Shown: positions 1 to 9,915, counted from the stretch's first letter. The stretch is 64,000 bases of DNA from Zobellia barbeyronii (GCF_018603515.1 NZ_JACATN010000004.1:434001-498000), one strand, 5' to 3'. The notes: generated by a model from the letters alone, not told the origin. Numbers and translations: made by a program.

Positions 1-212
1 ACTACATCTTCCAAACTAACCTCAGCATTCGGGAAATTACTGAATAGACTCAAATCAGCTTTAGAAAAATCAAGCGTTGCGTTCACATTATTGTTCACGT
101 TATTCTTTATAATATCGCCAATTTTAGACTCAAGGAAAAAGGGCGCAGCTACTAGCACAGCTACAATAAGTAGCACTATGACTCCTAAACCCCAAAATAT
201 TTTCTTTTTCAT
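1..212 (-). CDS. AsmA-like family protein, N-terminal part (runs off the window)
   Basis: The reading frame starts at an ATG at 212 and continues past the left edge, so only about 70 residues are visible. It opens with two or three lysines and one hydrophobic segment (about residues 5-26), followed by a charged region with asparagine-rich stretches and the phrase LSLFSNFPNAEVSLEDV. That start pattern, a membrane anchor followed by a 'sLFSNFPna.v.l.dv' strand, is typical of Bacteroidota AsmA-like envelope proteins. These are large proteins thought to act in lipid transport or outer-membrane maintenance. The family call rests on this short stretch only. It is transcribed away from the neighbouring transporter's 5' side, with a 175-bp gap holding no recognisable signal. 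Confidence 0.6.
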   Translation of the reverse strand, partial: MKKKIFWGLGVIVLLIVAVLVAAPFFLESKIGDIIKNNVNNNVNATLDFSKADLSLFSNFPNAEVSLEDV

Positions 213-387
213 ATTTCTAATTCAAATACTGATTTATACAACTTAATGGAATAAAAAGAAAAGCATTTGCTCAAACATTGATGTCCATTTTAAAATTGGG
301 CACAAACTAATGAAAGAAGCTCGGTCTTCTTAACTCCTATATTAAGATTCTTAACCCTAACGGTACAACTCCAAAAAGTACTGAATA

Positions 388-1098
388 TTATACCTCTAGC
401 ACTATTTCTTCTCCCACGGCTAATTTGAACCGCTTTCTCATTATATATACGAACAAATACAAGAAAGGAGTGTCTAAGAGTGCTATTAAAATTTTAAAAA
501 CAAATCCACTCACGACCAACCCAAAGAAAAGGTCCCACGGAAGAATACCAAATACACAGAGAAGCCCTACTACGGTGAAGGTATCTACAAACTGAGAAAG
601 AAAGGTGGAGAAGTTATTACGTATCCATAAATACTTGCCTTTGGTCAGTTTTTTCCAGAAATGATAAATGGCAATATCAATATACTGCGCAAAGAGATAG
701 GCTATCATAGAAGCCAAAACAGCTATTGGAGAAAGAGCAAATACTTGTGTAAACGTTGCATCATCTATTGGAGAAGAAGGAATAGCAGGTGCCCCTTCTG
801 CCAAAAGAATTATAGCCATAGAAAATAGACTGGCAAAAATACCTGCTGTAACAATCTGATTAGCCTTCTTTCTACCATAAATTTCAGAGATTAAATCTGT
901 AATTAAAAAGGTGATAGGGTAAGGCAAAATTCCTACCGATATTTCAAAAAGTGACACTCCAAAAATAGTGAAATCACCAAAAGGGTTCCAATAAAAGAAC
1001 TTCTGAAAAATAAGATTGGAAACCACCAAAGAGGTGATGAAAAGCGCTCCCAAATAAAGATATATCTGATATGCCAAACGGCTATCTTTTAAATTCAT
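388..1098 (-). CDS. yhhQ: Queuosine precursor transporter (YhhQ/VUT family)
   Basis: The 236-residue product is a polytopic membrane protein with about six hydrophobic segments. It matches the YhhQ/DUF165 family by the segments LYLGALFITSLVVSNLI near the start, FPYPITFLITDLISEIYGRK-like sequence at about residues 58-78 (here ILPYPITFLITDLISEIYGR), and the acidic/aromatic helix containing AYLFAQYIDIAIYHFWKK. The family imports preQ0/preQ1, the deazapurine precursors of the tRNA base queuosine. Length is usual for the family. The gene stands alone, divergent from the OmpA-type gene. A queG gene about 60 kb away in the same window is consistent with queuosine use by this organism. Confidence 0.88.
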   Translation of the reverse strand: MNLKDSRLAYQIYLYLGALFITSLVVSNLIFQKFFYWNPFGDFTIFGVSLFEISVGILPYPITFLITDLISEIYGRKKANQIVTAGIFASLFSMAIILLAEGAPAIPSSPIDDATFTQVFALSPIAVLASMIAYLFAQYIDIAIYHFWKKLTKGKYLWIRNNFSTFLSQFVDTFTVVGLLCVFGILPWDLFFGLVVSGFVFKILIALLDTPFLYLFVYIMRKRFKLAVGEEIVLEV

Positions 1099-1207
1099 AA
1101 GTATTTTCTTATTAAAGTGATCGATGAACAGTACAATTTCAACGATGCTTGTTCGTTAAAACAAGACTCTCAAAACAAAATCAAAAATAGCTTAAAAAAC
1201 ACCAAGC

Positions 1208-3307
1208 ATGAAAAAAACCATAGTTACATCATTACTAGTATTGGGCACACTTAGTGCTAAAGCCCAATCCTATGTCGGATTTCTGACGGATAATTACAGT
1301 GGGGTCAACAGCTTAATTGCCAACCCTGCAAACATCACAGATTCTAGATTTAAAACAGATATTAATATTGTAGGTGCAAGCACATTCTTTAGTAATGATT
1401 ATTACGGATTAAAGCTAGGCGATGTCATTACATCAGATTTTGATTTTGATACCGATGGCAAAAAGTATCCTAAAGACAGTAATAATTTCTTTGGCAATGC
1501 AGATGTTTTGGGACCCGCTTTTATGTTCAATCTTACACCCACAAGCTCACTAGCCATATTTACAAGAGGTAGAGTCGGTTATAATGTAAACAAGATTAAT
1601 GGAAACACTTTTGAAAGCCTTTCCAATGGTTTTGATGAGAACGATGACCTTATGATAGATGAAGAAGATGTCTATCTTACCGCTAATGCATGGGCTGAAA
1701 TTGGTGTTACCTATGCACAAGTTTTGATGAACAAAGACCAACACTTCCTTAAAGGTGGTATCTCTCTAAAATATCTACAAGGAATGGGGAATGCATACGC
1801 TAGTGGAAAAAATATCACCATAGATTATGATGCTGACGGTACTCCTTTACCAGGCGGGCAAACTACAGGAAGTATTGCTTCTGTTGGTGAAGTTAACTAT
1901 GGCCACAGTGACAATATAGACGATAATTTTGAAGACTTTGAAGTTGAAATTGTAGATGGCGCAACGGGCTTTGGTGTAGATTTAGGGGCTGTTTACGAAT
2001 GGAGACCAGATTACGCATCCTATGCTTCAACCGATGGTTCAAACTCATTTCAACATTTAAATAAGTACAAATTAAAATTTGCTCTTTCTATAAGTGACAT
2101 CGGGTCCATTAATTATAAAAATGGTACTCAGAACACCTATGACATAACAGCAACGGTAAATGAAGATGATTTTGATAATGAAGACAATTTAGAAGATATC
2201 TTAAATAATCTATATACGCAGACATCAGTTGATGCTATAGAAAAGTTTGCCTTACCAACAGCTCTTCATTTTAATGTAGACTACAGCCTAAACAATCGAT
2301 TTTACTTAAATCTAAACACAGATTTTTCTTTACGTTCTAATTCCAAAGTGAATACAAATAGAGTGCCTACAATGGTTTCTTTTACACCTCGCTTTGAAAG
2401 CAAATGGTTTAGCTTCTATATGCCGGTGAGTCTTACACAAGGTTCTGGAGCGCAATGGGGAGCTGGTTTTAGAGCGGGACCCCTATATATTGGCTCTGGT
2501 TCTGTTATGACCTTACTATTGAGCGACAACTCAAAAGCTGCCGACGTTTATGCGGGATTGAAAATACCGGTTTACCAAGGAAAACCTAAAGACAGAGATG
2601 GTGATGGAATAGTAAATAGAAAAGATGATTGTCCTGATGAATTTGGTCCAATTGAAAACAATGGTTGCCCATGGCCTGATACTGATGGTGACAAGGTTAC
2701 TGATAAAGATGATAAGTGTCCAGAAGAAGCAGGCGAAGTATTGAACGATGGTTGCCCATTAGTTGATTCTGATGGTGATGATGTACTTGATGAAGATGAT
2801 AAATGCCCTAACGAACCTGGAGCTGCAGAAAACCAAGGATGCCCTTGGCCAGATACAGATGGTGATGGTGTTTTGGATAAAAACGACCAATGTCCTAATG
2901 AAATGGGAACTGTTGCAAACAATGGTTGTCCAGAAGCTGCTGAGGTTACCGAAGAAGTTCAAAAACAACTGAACGATTACGCTAAAACTATTCTTTTTAA
3001 CTCTGGAAAAGCTAGCATAAAAGCAGAATCTACAAGTGTTTTGGTAGACATTATGAGTATCCTAAAAGAATATCCCGAAGCTAAATTTACAGTAGAGGGT
3101 CATACGGACAGCGTAGGTAGTAAAACTACAAATCAAAAGCTATCTGAATCTAGAGCTATTTCGGTAAAGGATTTTTTAATAGAAAAAGGAATTGACAGCT
3201 CTCGCTTAACAGCTGTTGGTCATGGAGAAGACAAACCTATTGCCTCCAACATGTACAAAGATGGTCGTGCTCAAAACCGAAGGGTAGAAATTAACCTAGT
3301 AAAGTAG
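1208..3307 (+). CDS. OmpA-family outer-membrane protein with DUF5723-like N-terminus and thrombospondin type 3 repeats
   Basis: The 699-residue protein has a signal peptide of about 19 residues ending in AKA. Residues of roughly 20-455 form a beta-rich region resembling Bacteroidota DUF5723 outer-membrane proteins (start 'SYVGFLTDNYSGVNSL.ANPAN'). Residues of about 462-577 carry four tandem thrombospondin type 3 repeats of the form DxDGDGxxDxxDxCP, which bind calcium and act as a stiff linker. Residues of about 590-699 are an OmpA peptidoglycan-binding domain (FNSGKASI, VEGHTDSVGS, SESRAISVKDFL, GHGEDKPIASN, NRRVEI). The inferred role is anchoring the outer membrane to peptidoglycan. It is monocistronic, with its own terminator. 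Confidence 0.85.
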   Translation: MKKTIVTSLLVLGTLSAKAQSYVGFLTDNYSGVNSLIANPANITDSRFKTDINIVGASTFFSNDYYGLKLGDVITSDFDFDTDGKKYPKDSNNFFGNADVLGPAFMFNLTPTSSLAIFTRGRVGYNVNKINGNTFESLSNGFDENDDLMIDEEDVYLTANAWAEIGVTYAQVLMNKDQHFLKGGISLKYLQGMGNAYASGKNITIDYDADGTPLPGGQTTGSIASVGEVNYGHSDNIDDNFEDFEVEIVDGATGFGVDLGAVYEWRPDYASYASTDGSNSFQHLNKYKLKFALSISDIGSINYKNGTQNTYDITATVNEDDFDNEDNLEDILNNLYTQTSVDAIEKFALPTALHFNVDYSLNNRFYLNLNTDFSLRSNSKVNTNRVPTMVSFTPRFESKWFSFYMPVSLTQGSGAQWGAGFRAGPLYIGSGSVMTLLLSDNSKAADVYAGLKIPVYQGKPKDRDGDGIVNRKDDCPDEFGPIENNGCPWPDTDGDKVTDKDDKCPEEAGEVLNDGCPLVDSDGDDVLDEDDKCPNEPGAAENQGCPWPDTDGDGVLDKNDQCPNEMGTVANNGCPEAAEVTEEVQKQLNDYAKTILFNSGKASIKAESTSVLVDIMSILKEYPEAKFTVEGHTDSVGSKTTNQKLSESRAISVKDFLIEKGIDSSRLTAVGHGEDKPIASNMYKDGRAQNRRVEINLVK

Positions 3308-3326
3308 AATAACAAATCTATATACC

Positions 3327-3355
3327 AAAAGAGCCAGCTTATAGCTGGCTCTTTT
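3327..3355. terminator. Bidirectional rho-independent terminator
   Basis: A perfect stem AGAGCCAGCT/AGCTGGCTCT with a three-base loop is flanked by A and T runs on both sides. It sits 20 bp after the OmpA-type gene and 27 bp after the stop of the convergent sppA gene, so it can serve both. Confidence 0.88.
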
Positions 3356-3381
3356 TATTTTTGATAAGGTTGTATACTGAA

Positions 3382-5145
3382 TTATTTAATATCAAGTACA
3401 AAAGGCATGCGTGCTTGCACTCCTTCCTGCTCCATGGCAGATTTTACTTGTTTTAATATAGAATACGCTTCAGAACCTATTTCTTCTTCTATAAACTCTT
3501 GCTTCACTTTGGCACTGGCTCCGCCTAAATCTTCCATTAAACGTTCTATACCAGTTTTATATTTTGGAAATTTCTTGATACCGTAATCATTCAATTCAGC
3601 CATTTTCGCAGCTTCTGCAATGGCATCTTCTAAATTACCCAATTCGTCTATAAGACCAACACGTTTTGCATCTACCCCACTCCATACGCGACCTTGCGCT
3701 AGACTGTCTGCTTCCGCCATACTAATATTACGCCCTTGAGAAACCCGCTGTAAAAAAGTATCATAAGTACTTTCAATACCTTCCTGAACGTAACCTCTGA
3801 ATTCGCTAGACATGGGTTCAAAAACGGAATATTCTACTGAGTTTTTATTCGTACCCACTTGTTCTGCATTAATACCTATATCTGCAGCAAGCTCGGTCAT
3901 GTTAGGCACTGTTCCAAAAACACCTATAGAACCGGTAACGGTAGTAGGTTCCGCAAATATCTTATCTGCACCAACAGCTATATAATATCCTCCAGAAGCT
4001 GCCACGTTACCCATGGAAACTACTACAGGTTTTTTCTCTTTTGCCAATACAATCTCTCTCCAAATTATATCAGAAGTTAAAGCACTACCTCCAGGCGAGT
4101 TTACGCGAAGTACAATTGCTTTTACATCATTATCCTCTTTTGCTTTAATAATGGCTTCATTGATTATACCTTGACCAATAACGTCTGGACCACCTTCGCC
4201 ATATAATATTTCGCCTTGGGCAAAAACAACAGCTATCTTATCTTTTCCGCTTTTAATTACTTTTTTGTTCGAACGGATTACATAATCCTGTAACTCTATG
4301 AGATTTAAATCATCGTCCTTTCCAAGACTTAAAGCATTTCTAAGTTTCTGTTCGTATTGATCAAAGAAAATAACACCATCTAAAAGTCCCGTTTCTTTGG
4401 CAAATTCAGGAGTTCTACCTCCTAAGGTATCTGCAATAATATTTAAATCGGCAGAAGAAATACCTCTTCCCTTAGAAATATCATCAACCATAGAATTCCA
4501 CAACGAACCAATTAATTCCTTTATTTGGGTACGGTTAGCCTCGCTCATCTCGTTAGCTATAAAAGGCTCAACAGCACTCTTATACTTTCCGTGGCGTATG
4601 ACTTCCATCTTTATACCTGTTTTCTCCTGTAAATCTTTAAAGAATAATACTTCTGAAGACAACCCTCTAAAATCCAATCCTCCCACTGGGTTTATAAATA
4701 CAGAATCGGCAACACTGGCCAAGTAGTAATCTTTCTGCATATAAAAATCTCCATACGTGTAGATGAACTTGCCATTTTCTTTAAAACTTTCTAATGCTTT
4801 TCTAATTGCTTGCGTTTGGGCAAGACCGGCCATCATAAAGTTATTGTTGATGCTTATGCCTTTGATGTCATCATCATCTTTTGCAACAGAAATAGCTTGT
4901 AGAATCTCATCTAGACCTTGCGATTGCTCCATGAAGGCTCCGGTAAACGGATCCATACCATTATCGCCTACATAATCACTAATAGGTAATTTTAGTTGTA
5001 GCTCTAAAATGGAGTTTTTCTTTATGGAAACCGACTCTTCAGAACTGCCTACAATACCGGCAAAAATAACGATCATTATTAAAATAACTCCAAAAGCAAT
5101 AAGGCAGCCGATGATGGCCGCCAAAAGATTTCTTAAAAAATTCAT
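3382..5145 (-). CDS. sppA: Signal peptide peptidase SppA, 67K type
   Basis: Membrane-bound serine protease that degrades cleaved signal peptides. I use the ATG at 5145 (587 aa, MNFLRNLLAA), not the longer frame to 5187. The short form begins just before the single N-terminal membrane helix, and a TATCTTTG promoter box lies inside the longer form. The product has the duplicated ClpP-fold arrangement of long SppA. The first half contains the general-base lysine in HGKYKSAVEPF (about residue 188). The second half contains the nucleophile serine in NVAASGGYY (about residue 384), preceded by VNSPGGSA and followed by TVTGSIGVFG. Spacing of the two residues is close to that of the E. coli enzyme. 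The gene is divergent from the folK fusion. Confidence 0.93.
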   Translation of the reverse strand: MNFLRNLLAAIIGCLIAFGVILIMIVIFAGIVGSSEESVSIKKNSILELQLKLPISDYVGDNGMDPFTGAFMEQSQGLDEILQAISVAKDDDDIKGISINNNFMMAGLAQTQAIRKALESFKENGKFIYTYGDFYMQKDYYLASVADSVFINPVGGLDFRGLSSEVLFFKDLQEKTGIKMEVIRHGKYKSAVEPFIANEMSEANRTQIKELIGSLWNSMVDDISKGRGISSADLNIIADTLGGRTPEFAKETGLLDGVIFFDQYEQKLRNALSLGKDDDLNLIELQDYVIRSNKKVIKSGKDKIAVVFAQGEILYGEGGPDVIGQGIINEAIIKAKEDNDVKAIVLRVNSPGGSALTSDIIWREIVLAKEKKPVVVSMGNVAASGGYYIAVGADKIFAEPTTVTGSIGVFGTVPNMTELAADIGINAEQVGTNKNSVEYSVFEPMSSEFRGYVQEGIESTYDTFLQRVSQGRNISMAEADSLAQGRVWSGVDAKRVGLIDELGNLEDAIAEAAKMAELNDYGIKKFPKYKTGIERLMEDLGGASAKVKQEFIEEEIGSEAYSILKQVKSAMEQEGVQARMPFVLDIK

Positions 5146-5169
5146 GAAAATTGAGTTAGTATTTTCACC

Positions 5170-5177
5170 CAAAGATA
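5170..5177 (-). promoter_or_regulatory. Bacteroidota -7 box for sppA
   Basis: On the minus strand the sequence reads TATCTTTG, matching the TAnnTTTG box. It lies 24 nt before the chosen sppA ATG. I see no TTG at the expected distance upstream, so the -33 element is missing or degenerate. Confidence 0.5.
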
Positions 5178-5216
5178 ATGAACTCACCTCTACTTTTTGT
5201 TTCTTTGTTATATATT

Positions 5217-6362
5217 ATGAGCAACCCCAAAACAGTATACCTATCACTTGGAAGTAATCTAGGTGACACTTTGAACAACTTACAGGACGCATTGTTTGCC
5301 ATAAACAATGCTGCCGGAGAAGTGCAAAAGATATCCCATGTGTATCAAACAAGCGCCTGGGGTTTTGAGTCTAACGACTTCATGAACATTTGCATATCGC
5401 TCAAAACAATTATGCCTCCGCAAGAACTTTTGCGAACCCTTTTGGATATTGAAACTAAGCTGGGCAGGATAAGATCAGGAGAGGATGGGTACCACCCTAG
5501 ATTGATTGATATAGATATTTTGTATTATGAAAGGGAAGTTTTCATTTCTGAAAACTTAATTATTCCACACCCTGAGCTCACTTACCGCAAATTTGTATTA
5601 AAGCCATTAGGCGATATTGCACCACAGTTCTATCATCCTATATTGAATAAAGATACTCGGAACCTCGTGCAAGAATGTCGCGATAAAGGGAAGTTGGAAC
5701 GCACGCCTTTTAAATTACATAGAAATAGAGCTGACCTGTTTGCCCATATAAATTTTGTTGCTATTGAAGGGAACATTGGTGCTGGTAAAACCACTTTGGC
5801 AAATAAGATATCGGAAGATTTTAATGGCAAACTGGTATTGGAGCGTTTTGCAGACAATGCATTTCTTCCAAAATTTTACGAAGACCAACACCGTTACGCT
5901 TTTCCTTTGGAGATGTCTTTCTTAGCAGATAGATATCAGCAGTTTACAGATGACACTTCTCAATATGACCTATTTAAGAAGTTCATGGTGAGTGATTATG
6001 ATATTTATAAATCCCTCATATTTGCCCGTATTACATTACAGGCAGAGGAATTTGAACTCTACCGGAAACTATTTTACCTTATGTACAAAGAGGTGAAAAA
6101 GCCCAAAGTATACGTATACCTTTACCAAACAACTGAGCGTTTGTTAGAAAACATCAAGGAAAGAGGTAGAGACTATGAAAAAAAGATTGCTCCTGATTAC
6201 CTTCAAAAGATTAACCAAGGGTATTTTGATTTCATCAAAGGATATCCTGAACAGAACAACCTAATTATTGAAATGGGCGACCTTGATTTTGTTGGAAACA
6301 AAGACGATTACGATACCATTATTGATAAGATAACCAAATTTGCCATTCATTTACCCAACTAG
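5217..6362 (+). CDS. folK: Fusion: HPPK (FolK) plus deoxynucleoside kinase
   Basis: The 381-residue bifunctional protein starts at the ATG at 5217 (MSNPKTVYLSLGSN). The longer frame from 5178 adds 13 residues that overlap the sppA promoter. Residues of about 1-160 are 6-hydroxymethyl-7,8-dihydropterin pyrophosphokinase, with YLSLGSNLGD, the GRIRSG loop and HPRLIDIDIL. Residues of about 178-380 are a dCK/dGK-type deoxynucleoside kinase, with P-loop GNIGAGKTT (about 185-193), the ERFADN segment and the lid ERGRDYEKK. The first domain feeds folate synthesis and the second salvages deoxynucleosides. Such fusions are known in flavobacteria, with deoxyadenosine as a reported substrate in a relative. 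The substrate here is not readable from sequence. Its stop overlaps that of the convergent methyltransferase gene. Confidence 0.9.
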   Translation: MSNPKTVYLSLGSNLGDTLNNLQDALFAINNAAGEVQKISHVYQTSAWGFESNDFMNICISLKTIMPPQELLRTLLDIETKLGRIRSGEDGYHPRLIDIDILYYEREVFISENLIIPHPELTYRKFVLKPLGDIAPQFYHPILNKDTRNLVQECRDKGKLERTPFKLHRNRADLFAHINFVAIEGNIGAGKTTLANKISEDFNGKLVLERFADNAFLPKFYEDQHRYAFPLEMSFLADRYQQFTDDTSQYDLFKKFMVSDYDIYKSLIFARITLQAEEFELYRKLFYLMYKEVKKPKVYVYLYQTTERLLENIKERGRDYEKKIAPDYLQKINQGYFDFIKGYPEQNNLIIEMGDLDFVGNKDDYDTIIDKITKFAIHLPN

Positions 6363-6898
6363 GCTTTTAATGTATTCATTTTAGACCATACATCCCAAAT
6401 GACCACACCTGCGCTTACAGAAATATTCAATGAGTGTTTGGTACCATATTGCGGAATCTCTATGACACTGTGACTGGCATCTACTACTTCTTGTGACACC
6501 CCTTTTACCTCATTACCAAAAACCAAAGCGTACTTTTTAGTAGCATCTATTTCAAGATTATTGAGCATTATGGCATTTTCTGCTTGCTCAATGGCCAATA
6601 TGGTATACCCATCTACAGTCAACGATTTTACCAAATCAACCGTACTTTCATTATATTCCCACGCTACGCTTTCCGTAGCGCCCAAAGCTGTTTTTCTAAT
6701 GTCTTTATGCGGTGGTTGCGCTGTAATGCCACAGAGGTATATTTTTTCGATTAAAAAAGCATCGGAAGTTCTAAAAACTGAACCTATATTATTCAAGCTT
6801 CTAATATTATCCAACACGATAACAATGGGTGATTTATCAGCCTCTTTAAAAGCTTCAACATCTATTCGGTTTAGTTCTTCGTTCTTAAGTTTACGCAT
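6359..6898 (-). CDS. TrmH/SpoU-family RNA 2'-O-methyltransferase
   Basis: The predicted start is the ATG at 6898 (MRKLKNEELNRID, 179 aa). The longer frame from 6973 adds a serine-rich leader without homology-like features. The SpoU motifs are present: NIRSLNNIGSVFRTSDAF (motif 1), ALVFGNEVKGVS (motif 2) and IPQYGTKHSLNISVSAGVVIWD (motif 3). These form the knotted S-adenosylmethionine site. There is no N-terminal substrate-binding domain, so this is a minimal-length SPOUT enzyme. It probably methylates a ribose in tRNA or rRNA, and the exact target cannot be told. It is divergent from mutS, with about 160 bp between them. Confidence 0.88.
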   Translation of the reverse strand: MRKLKNEELNRIDVEAFKEADKSPIVIVLDNIRSLNNIGSVFRTSDAFLIEKIYLCGITAQPPHKDIRKTALGATESVAWEYNESTVDLVKSLTVDGYTILAIEQAENAIMLNNLEIDATKKYALVFGNEVKGVSQEVVDASHSVIEIPQYGTKHSLNISVSAGVVIWDVWSKMNTLKA

Positions 6899-7059
6899 GC
6901 TATAATTTCCCCTAGAGGAGTTCTTTTTAATGTTACTAATGAGGTAAAACGCTGAAGATAAACTTATCCTCAAATATCAACAATGGTTTATCTTCCCTTG
7001 AAAAAATAGTACTTTCGTTTTACAGACTTTCGTCGTAAAATTAAACTATTCTTATCGCT

Positions 7060-9681
7060 TTGGGAAAACCAGAAAAAACAAAAAAGGTAACGCCTTTAAT
7101 GAAACAGTACAATACCATCAAGACCAAGTATCCTGATGCTTTATTATTGTTTCGTGTAGGCGATTTTTATGAAACTTTTGGGGAAGATGCCGTAAGAGCT
7201 TCAAAAATTTTAGGGATTATACTCACCCACCGTAATAATGGCGGCGAGCGCACTGAATTGGCGGGTTTTCCTCACCATTCAGTCAATACCTATCTACCCA
7301 AATTGGTAAAAGCTGGGGAGCGGGTTGCTATTTGCGACCAGTTGGAGGACCCAAAAATGACGAAAACCATCGTAAAACGTGGTGTTACGGAACTGGTTAC
7401 TCCTGGCGTTGCTATGAACGACGATATTCTAAATGCCAAAACCAATAACTTTCTTTGTGCCGTTCATTTTGGAAGAAAATTGCTTGGTGTTTCGTTCGTA
7501 GATATCTCTACAGGTGAGTTTCTCACTTCTGAAGGTACCGAAGAACAAATTGATAAACTCCTTCAAAACTTTGCTCCCAACGAAGTTTTGGTTTCAAAAA
7601 AACATAAAAAAGAATTTCTAGATGTTTTCGGAAAGCAGTTCCATACCTTTTATATGGAGGATTGGGTTTTTCAAAACGATTATGCCCTAGAAACCCTTAC
7701 CAACCATTTTAAGACCAGCACCCTAAAAGGTTTTGGCGTTGACCATCTAAGTCATGGCGTTATTGCATCTGGTGTGGTTTTGCATTACCTATCGGAAACA
7801 CAGCACAGACAGCTGCAACACATTAACAGCCTAAAACGTATTGCCGAAGAGGAACACATCTGGATGGACCGTTTTACCATCAGAAACTTAGAACTTTACC
7901 ATTCTAATAACCAAAATGCCGTAACACTTTTAAGCATCATAGATAAGACCTTATCTCCTATGGGCGGGCGTATGCTTAAGCGATGGTTGGCACTTCCATT
8001 AAAAAACACCGAAAAAATAAGCCGGCGTCATCAGGTAGTTTCCTATTTGCGCGAACATGATGATACTTTGTTAAAAATTCAGCAACGTATTAAACAAATG
8101 GGCGATTTGGAACGTCTTATATCCAAAGTGGCAACTGGAAAAGTGAATCCAAAAGAGATTGTACAGCTCAAAAATTCACTGGAAGCCATTATTCCTATAA
8201 AACAACTCACTGCACAAAGTAAAGATGAGTCTTTACAACTGATATCTGATCAATTGCATGCTTGTGACATGTTACGCAGTAAGATCAAGGAAATGATTAA
8301 TGAGGAGGCTCCAGTTCATATTCCAAAAGGCAAAACTATTGCAGATGGCTACTCCGATGAACTAGACGAACTTCGCGGATTGGCTTTTTCAGGTAAAGAC
8401 TATTTAGACAAAATGCTGACTCGCGAAACTGAGCGTACAGGCATTACTTCTCTTAAAATAGCTTCTAACAATGTTTTTGGTTATTACATTGAAGTCCGCA
8501 ATACGCATAAAGACAAAGTGCCCGAAGAATGGATTCGTAAGCAAACCTTAGTTAACGCAGAACGCTACATTACAGAGGAACTTAAAGAATATGAAGCCAA
8601 AATTTTAGGGGCAGAAGAACGTATTCTTAATCTTGAGCAACAACTGTTTTCTCAATTGGTAGTTTGGGCGCAAGAGTATATTGCTCCAGTCCAAAACAAT
8701 GCTCAGCAGATAGCTCAGCTAGATTGTCTTTGTGGTTTTGCTCAACTTGCAAAAGAGAACAACTATTCAAAACCAACAATAAACGACTCTACCGAAATTA
8801 ATATCAAAAACGGTAGACATCCTGTTATAGAAAAGCAGTTACCATTGGGCGAGGCCTACATTGCCAATGATGTAATTCTAAACCGAGACGAGCAACAAAT
8901 TATAATGATTACCGGACCTAACATGAGTGGTAAATCTGCCATACTTAGGCAAACAGCTCTAATTGTACTTCTGGCTCAAATGGGTTCTTTTGTACCTGCA
9001 GAAGCTGCTGAAATAGGCTATGTAGACAAAATTTTTACCCGTGTTGGCGCAAGTGATAATATTTCTATGGGCGAATCTACCTTTATGGTAGAAATGAACG
9101 AGACGGCATCTATTTTGAACAACCTCTCTGAACGCAGTTTGGTACTGCTAGATGAGATTGGAAGAGGAACCAGTACTTATGATGGTATTTCTATTGCATG
9201 GGCTATTAGCGAGTATCTTCATGAGCATCTAGCTCGTGCAAAGACGCTTTTTGCTACGCATTACCATGAGCTTAATGAGATGTGCAATACCTTTGACCGT
9301 ATTAAAAACTATAATGTTTCGGTAAAGGAATTGAAAGACAATGTACTTTTTCTTCGAAAATTAACCGAAGGTGGAAGCGAACATAGTTTTGGTATTCATG
9401 TGGCAAAAATGGCGGGAATGCCCTCCCAAGTAATCCACAAAGCGAATAAAATTCTCAAAAAACTTGAAAAGTCTCACTCAAGTGAAGAGCTTACAGACAA
9501 ATTACAAAGCGCCCAAGATGAGATGCAACTGAGCTTCTTTAATCTAGACGACCCGTTGCTCTTGCAGATAAAAGAAGAAATCACCTATCTAGATATCAAC
9601 ACCTTAACACCCGTTGAAGCGCTTATGAAATTGAATGAAATAAAGCGATTATTGACTAAAAACAAGAAGGCAACCTCATAA
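7060..9681 (+). CDS. mutS: DNA mismatch repair protein MutS
   Basis: The 873-residue protein has the full MutS1 architecture. The mismatch-binding domain comes first, with [11 protein letters not shown] and the phenylalanine-glutamate pair in [11 protein letters not shown]. Connector, lever and clamp domains follow. The ABC-type ATPase has Walker [10 protein letters not shown] at about residues 619-627 and Walker [17 protein letters not shown] at about 694-709, followed by FATHYHEL. The start is a TTG, because the first in-frame ATG falls inside the conserved TPLMKQY segment and no ATG occurs upstream in frame. It recognises base mismatches and recruits MutL. No mutL is in the window. The gene is monocistronic. 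Confidence 0.96.
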   Translation: MGKPEKTKKVTPLMKQYNTIKTKYPDALLLFRVGDFYETFGEDAVRASKILGIILTHRNNGGERTELAGFPHHSVNTYLPKLVKAGERVAICDQLEDPKMTKTIVKRGVTELVTPGVAMNDDILNAKTNNFLCAVHFGRKLLGVSFVDISTGEFLTSEGTEEQIDKLLQNFAPNEVLVSKKHKKEFLDVFGKQFHTFYMEDWVFQNDYALETLTNHFKTSTLKGFGVDHLSHGVIASGVVLHYLSETQHRQLQHINSLKRIAEEEHIWMDRFTIRNLELYHSNNQNAVTLLSIIDKTLSPMGGRMLKRWLALPLKNTEKISRRHQVVSYLREHDDTLLKIQQRIKQMGDLERLISKVATGKVNPKEIVQLKNSLEAIIPIKQLTAQSKDESLQLISDQLHACDMLRSKIKEMINEEAPVHIPKGKTIADGYSDELDELRGLAFSGKDYLDKMLTRETERTGITSLKIASNNVFGYYIEVRNTHKDKVPEEWIRKQTLVNAERYITEELKEYEAKILGAEERILNLEQQLFSQLVVWAQEYIAPVQNNAQQIAQLDCLCGFAQLAKENNYSKPTINDSTEINIKNGRHPVIEKQLPLGEAYIANDVILNRDEQQIIMITGPNMSGKSAILRQTALIVLLAQMGSFVPAEAAEIGYVDKIFTRVGASDNISMGESTFMVEMNETASILNNLSERSLVLLDEIGRGTSTYDGISIAWAISEYLHEHLARAKTLFATHYHELNEMCNTFDRIKNYNVSVKELKDNVLFLRKLTEGGSEHSFGIHVAKMAGMPSQVIHKANKILKKLEKSHSSEELTDKLQSAQDEMQLSFFNLDDPLLLQIKEEITYLDINTLTPVEALMKLNEIKRLLTKNKKATS

Positions 9682-9737
9682 TTTTTGAGCAACAAAAAGC
9701 GCTGTTTTTTTATTTTCAAGATTTCATATAAATATTC

Positions 9738-9767
9738 TTTGAGTTTTAGAGAATTGTATTAAATTTG
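9738..9767 (+). promoter_or_regulatory. Promoter for the tRNA genes
   Basis: TTTG at 9738-9741 and TAAATTTG at 9760-9767 are separated by 18 nt, which fits the Bacteroidota sigma-A consensus well. The box ends about 47 nt before the tRNA-Gly 5' end. Confidence 0.75.
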
Positions 9768-9814
9768 CATCCGCATCTGTGAAAGATGTCACGTTCATTA
9801 CCTTATTACAATAT

Positions 9815-9887
9815 GCGAAAATAGCTCAGCTGGTAGAGCGCCACCTTGCCAAGGTGGAGGTCGCGGGTTCGAATCCCGTTTTTCGCT
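9815..9887 (+). tRNA. tRNA-Gly (anticodon GCC)
   Basis: The 73-nt cloverleaf has acceptor arms GCGAAAA/TTTTCGC with discriminator T, D-arm AGCTCAGCTGGTAGAGC, anticodon stem ACCTT/AAGGT around GCC, and T-loop TTCGAAT closed by GCGGG/CCCGT (one G-U). No 3' CCA is encoded; the next bases are CAA. Confidence 0.97.
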
Positions 9888-9915
9888 CAAAGAGCACTTT
9901 TACGCTCAACATTAT

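Noticed and set aside
314-331. AAGAAG/CTTCTT hairpin below the yhhQ stop
   Set aside because: Only six pairs, AT-biased, with no T-run worth calling.
2572-2972. ORFs on both strands over the calcium-binding repeats
   Set aside because: They arise from the repeated DxDGDG codons of the real OmpA-type gene.
5178-5216. Longer start for the folK fusion
   Set aside because: The extra 13 residues have no family match and overlap the sppA promoter region. FolK proteins begin near the YLSLGSN strand.
9682-9715. Possible terminator after mutS
   Set aside because: A T-run is present, but the only pairing (AGC/GCT) is too short to support a call.
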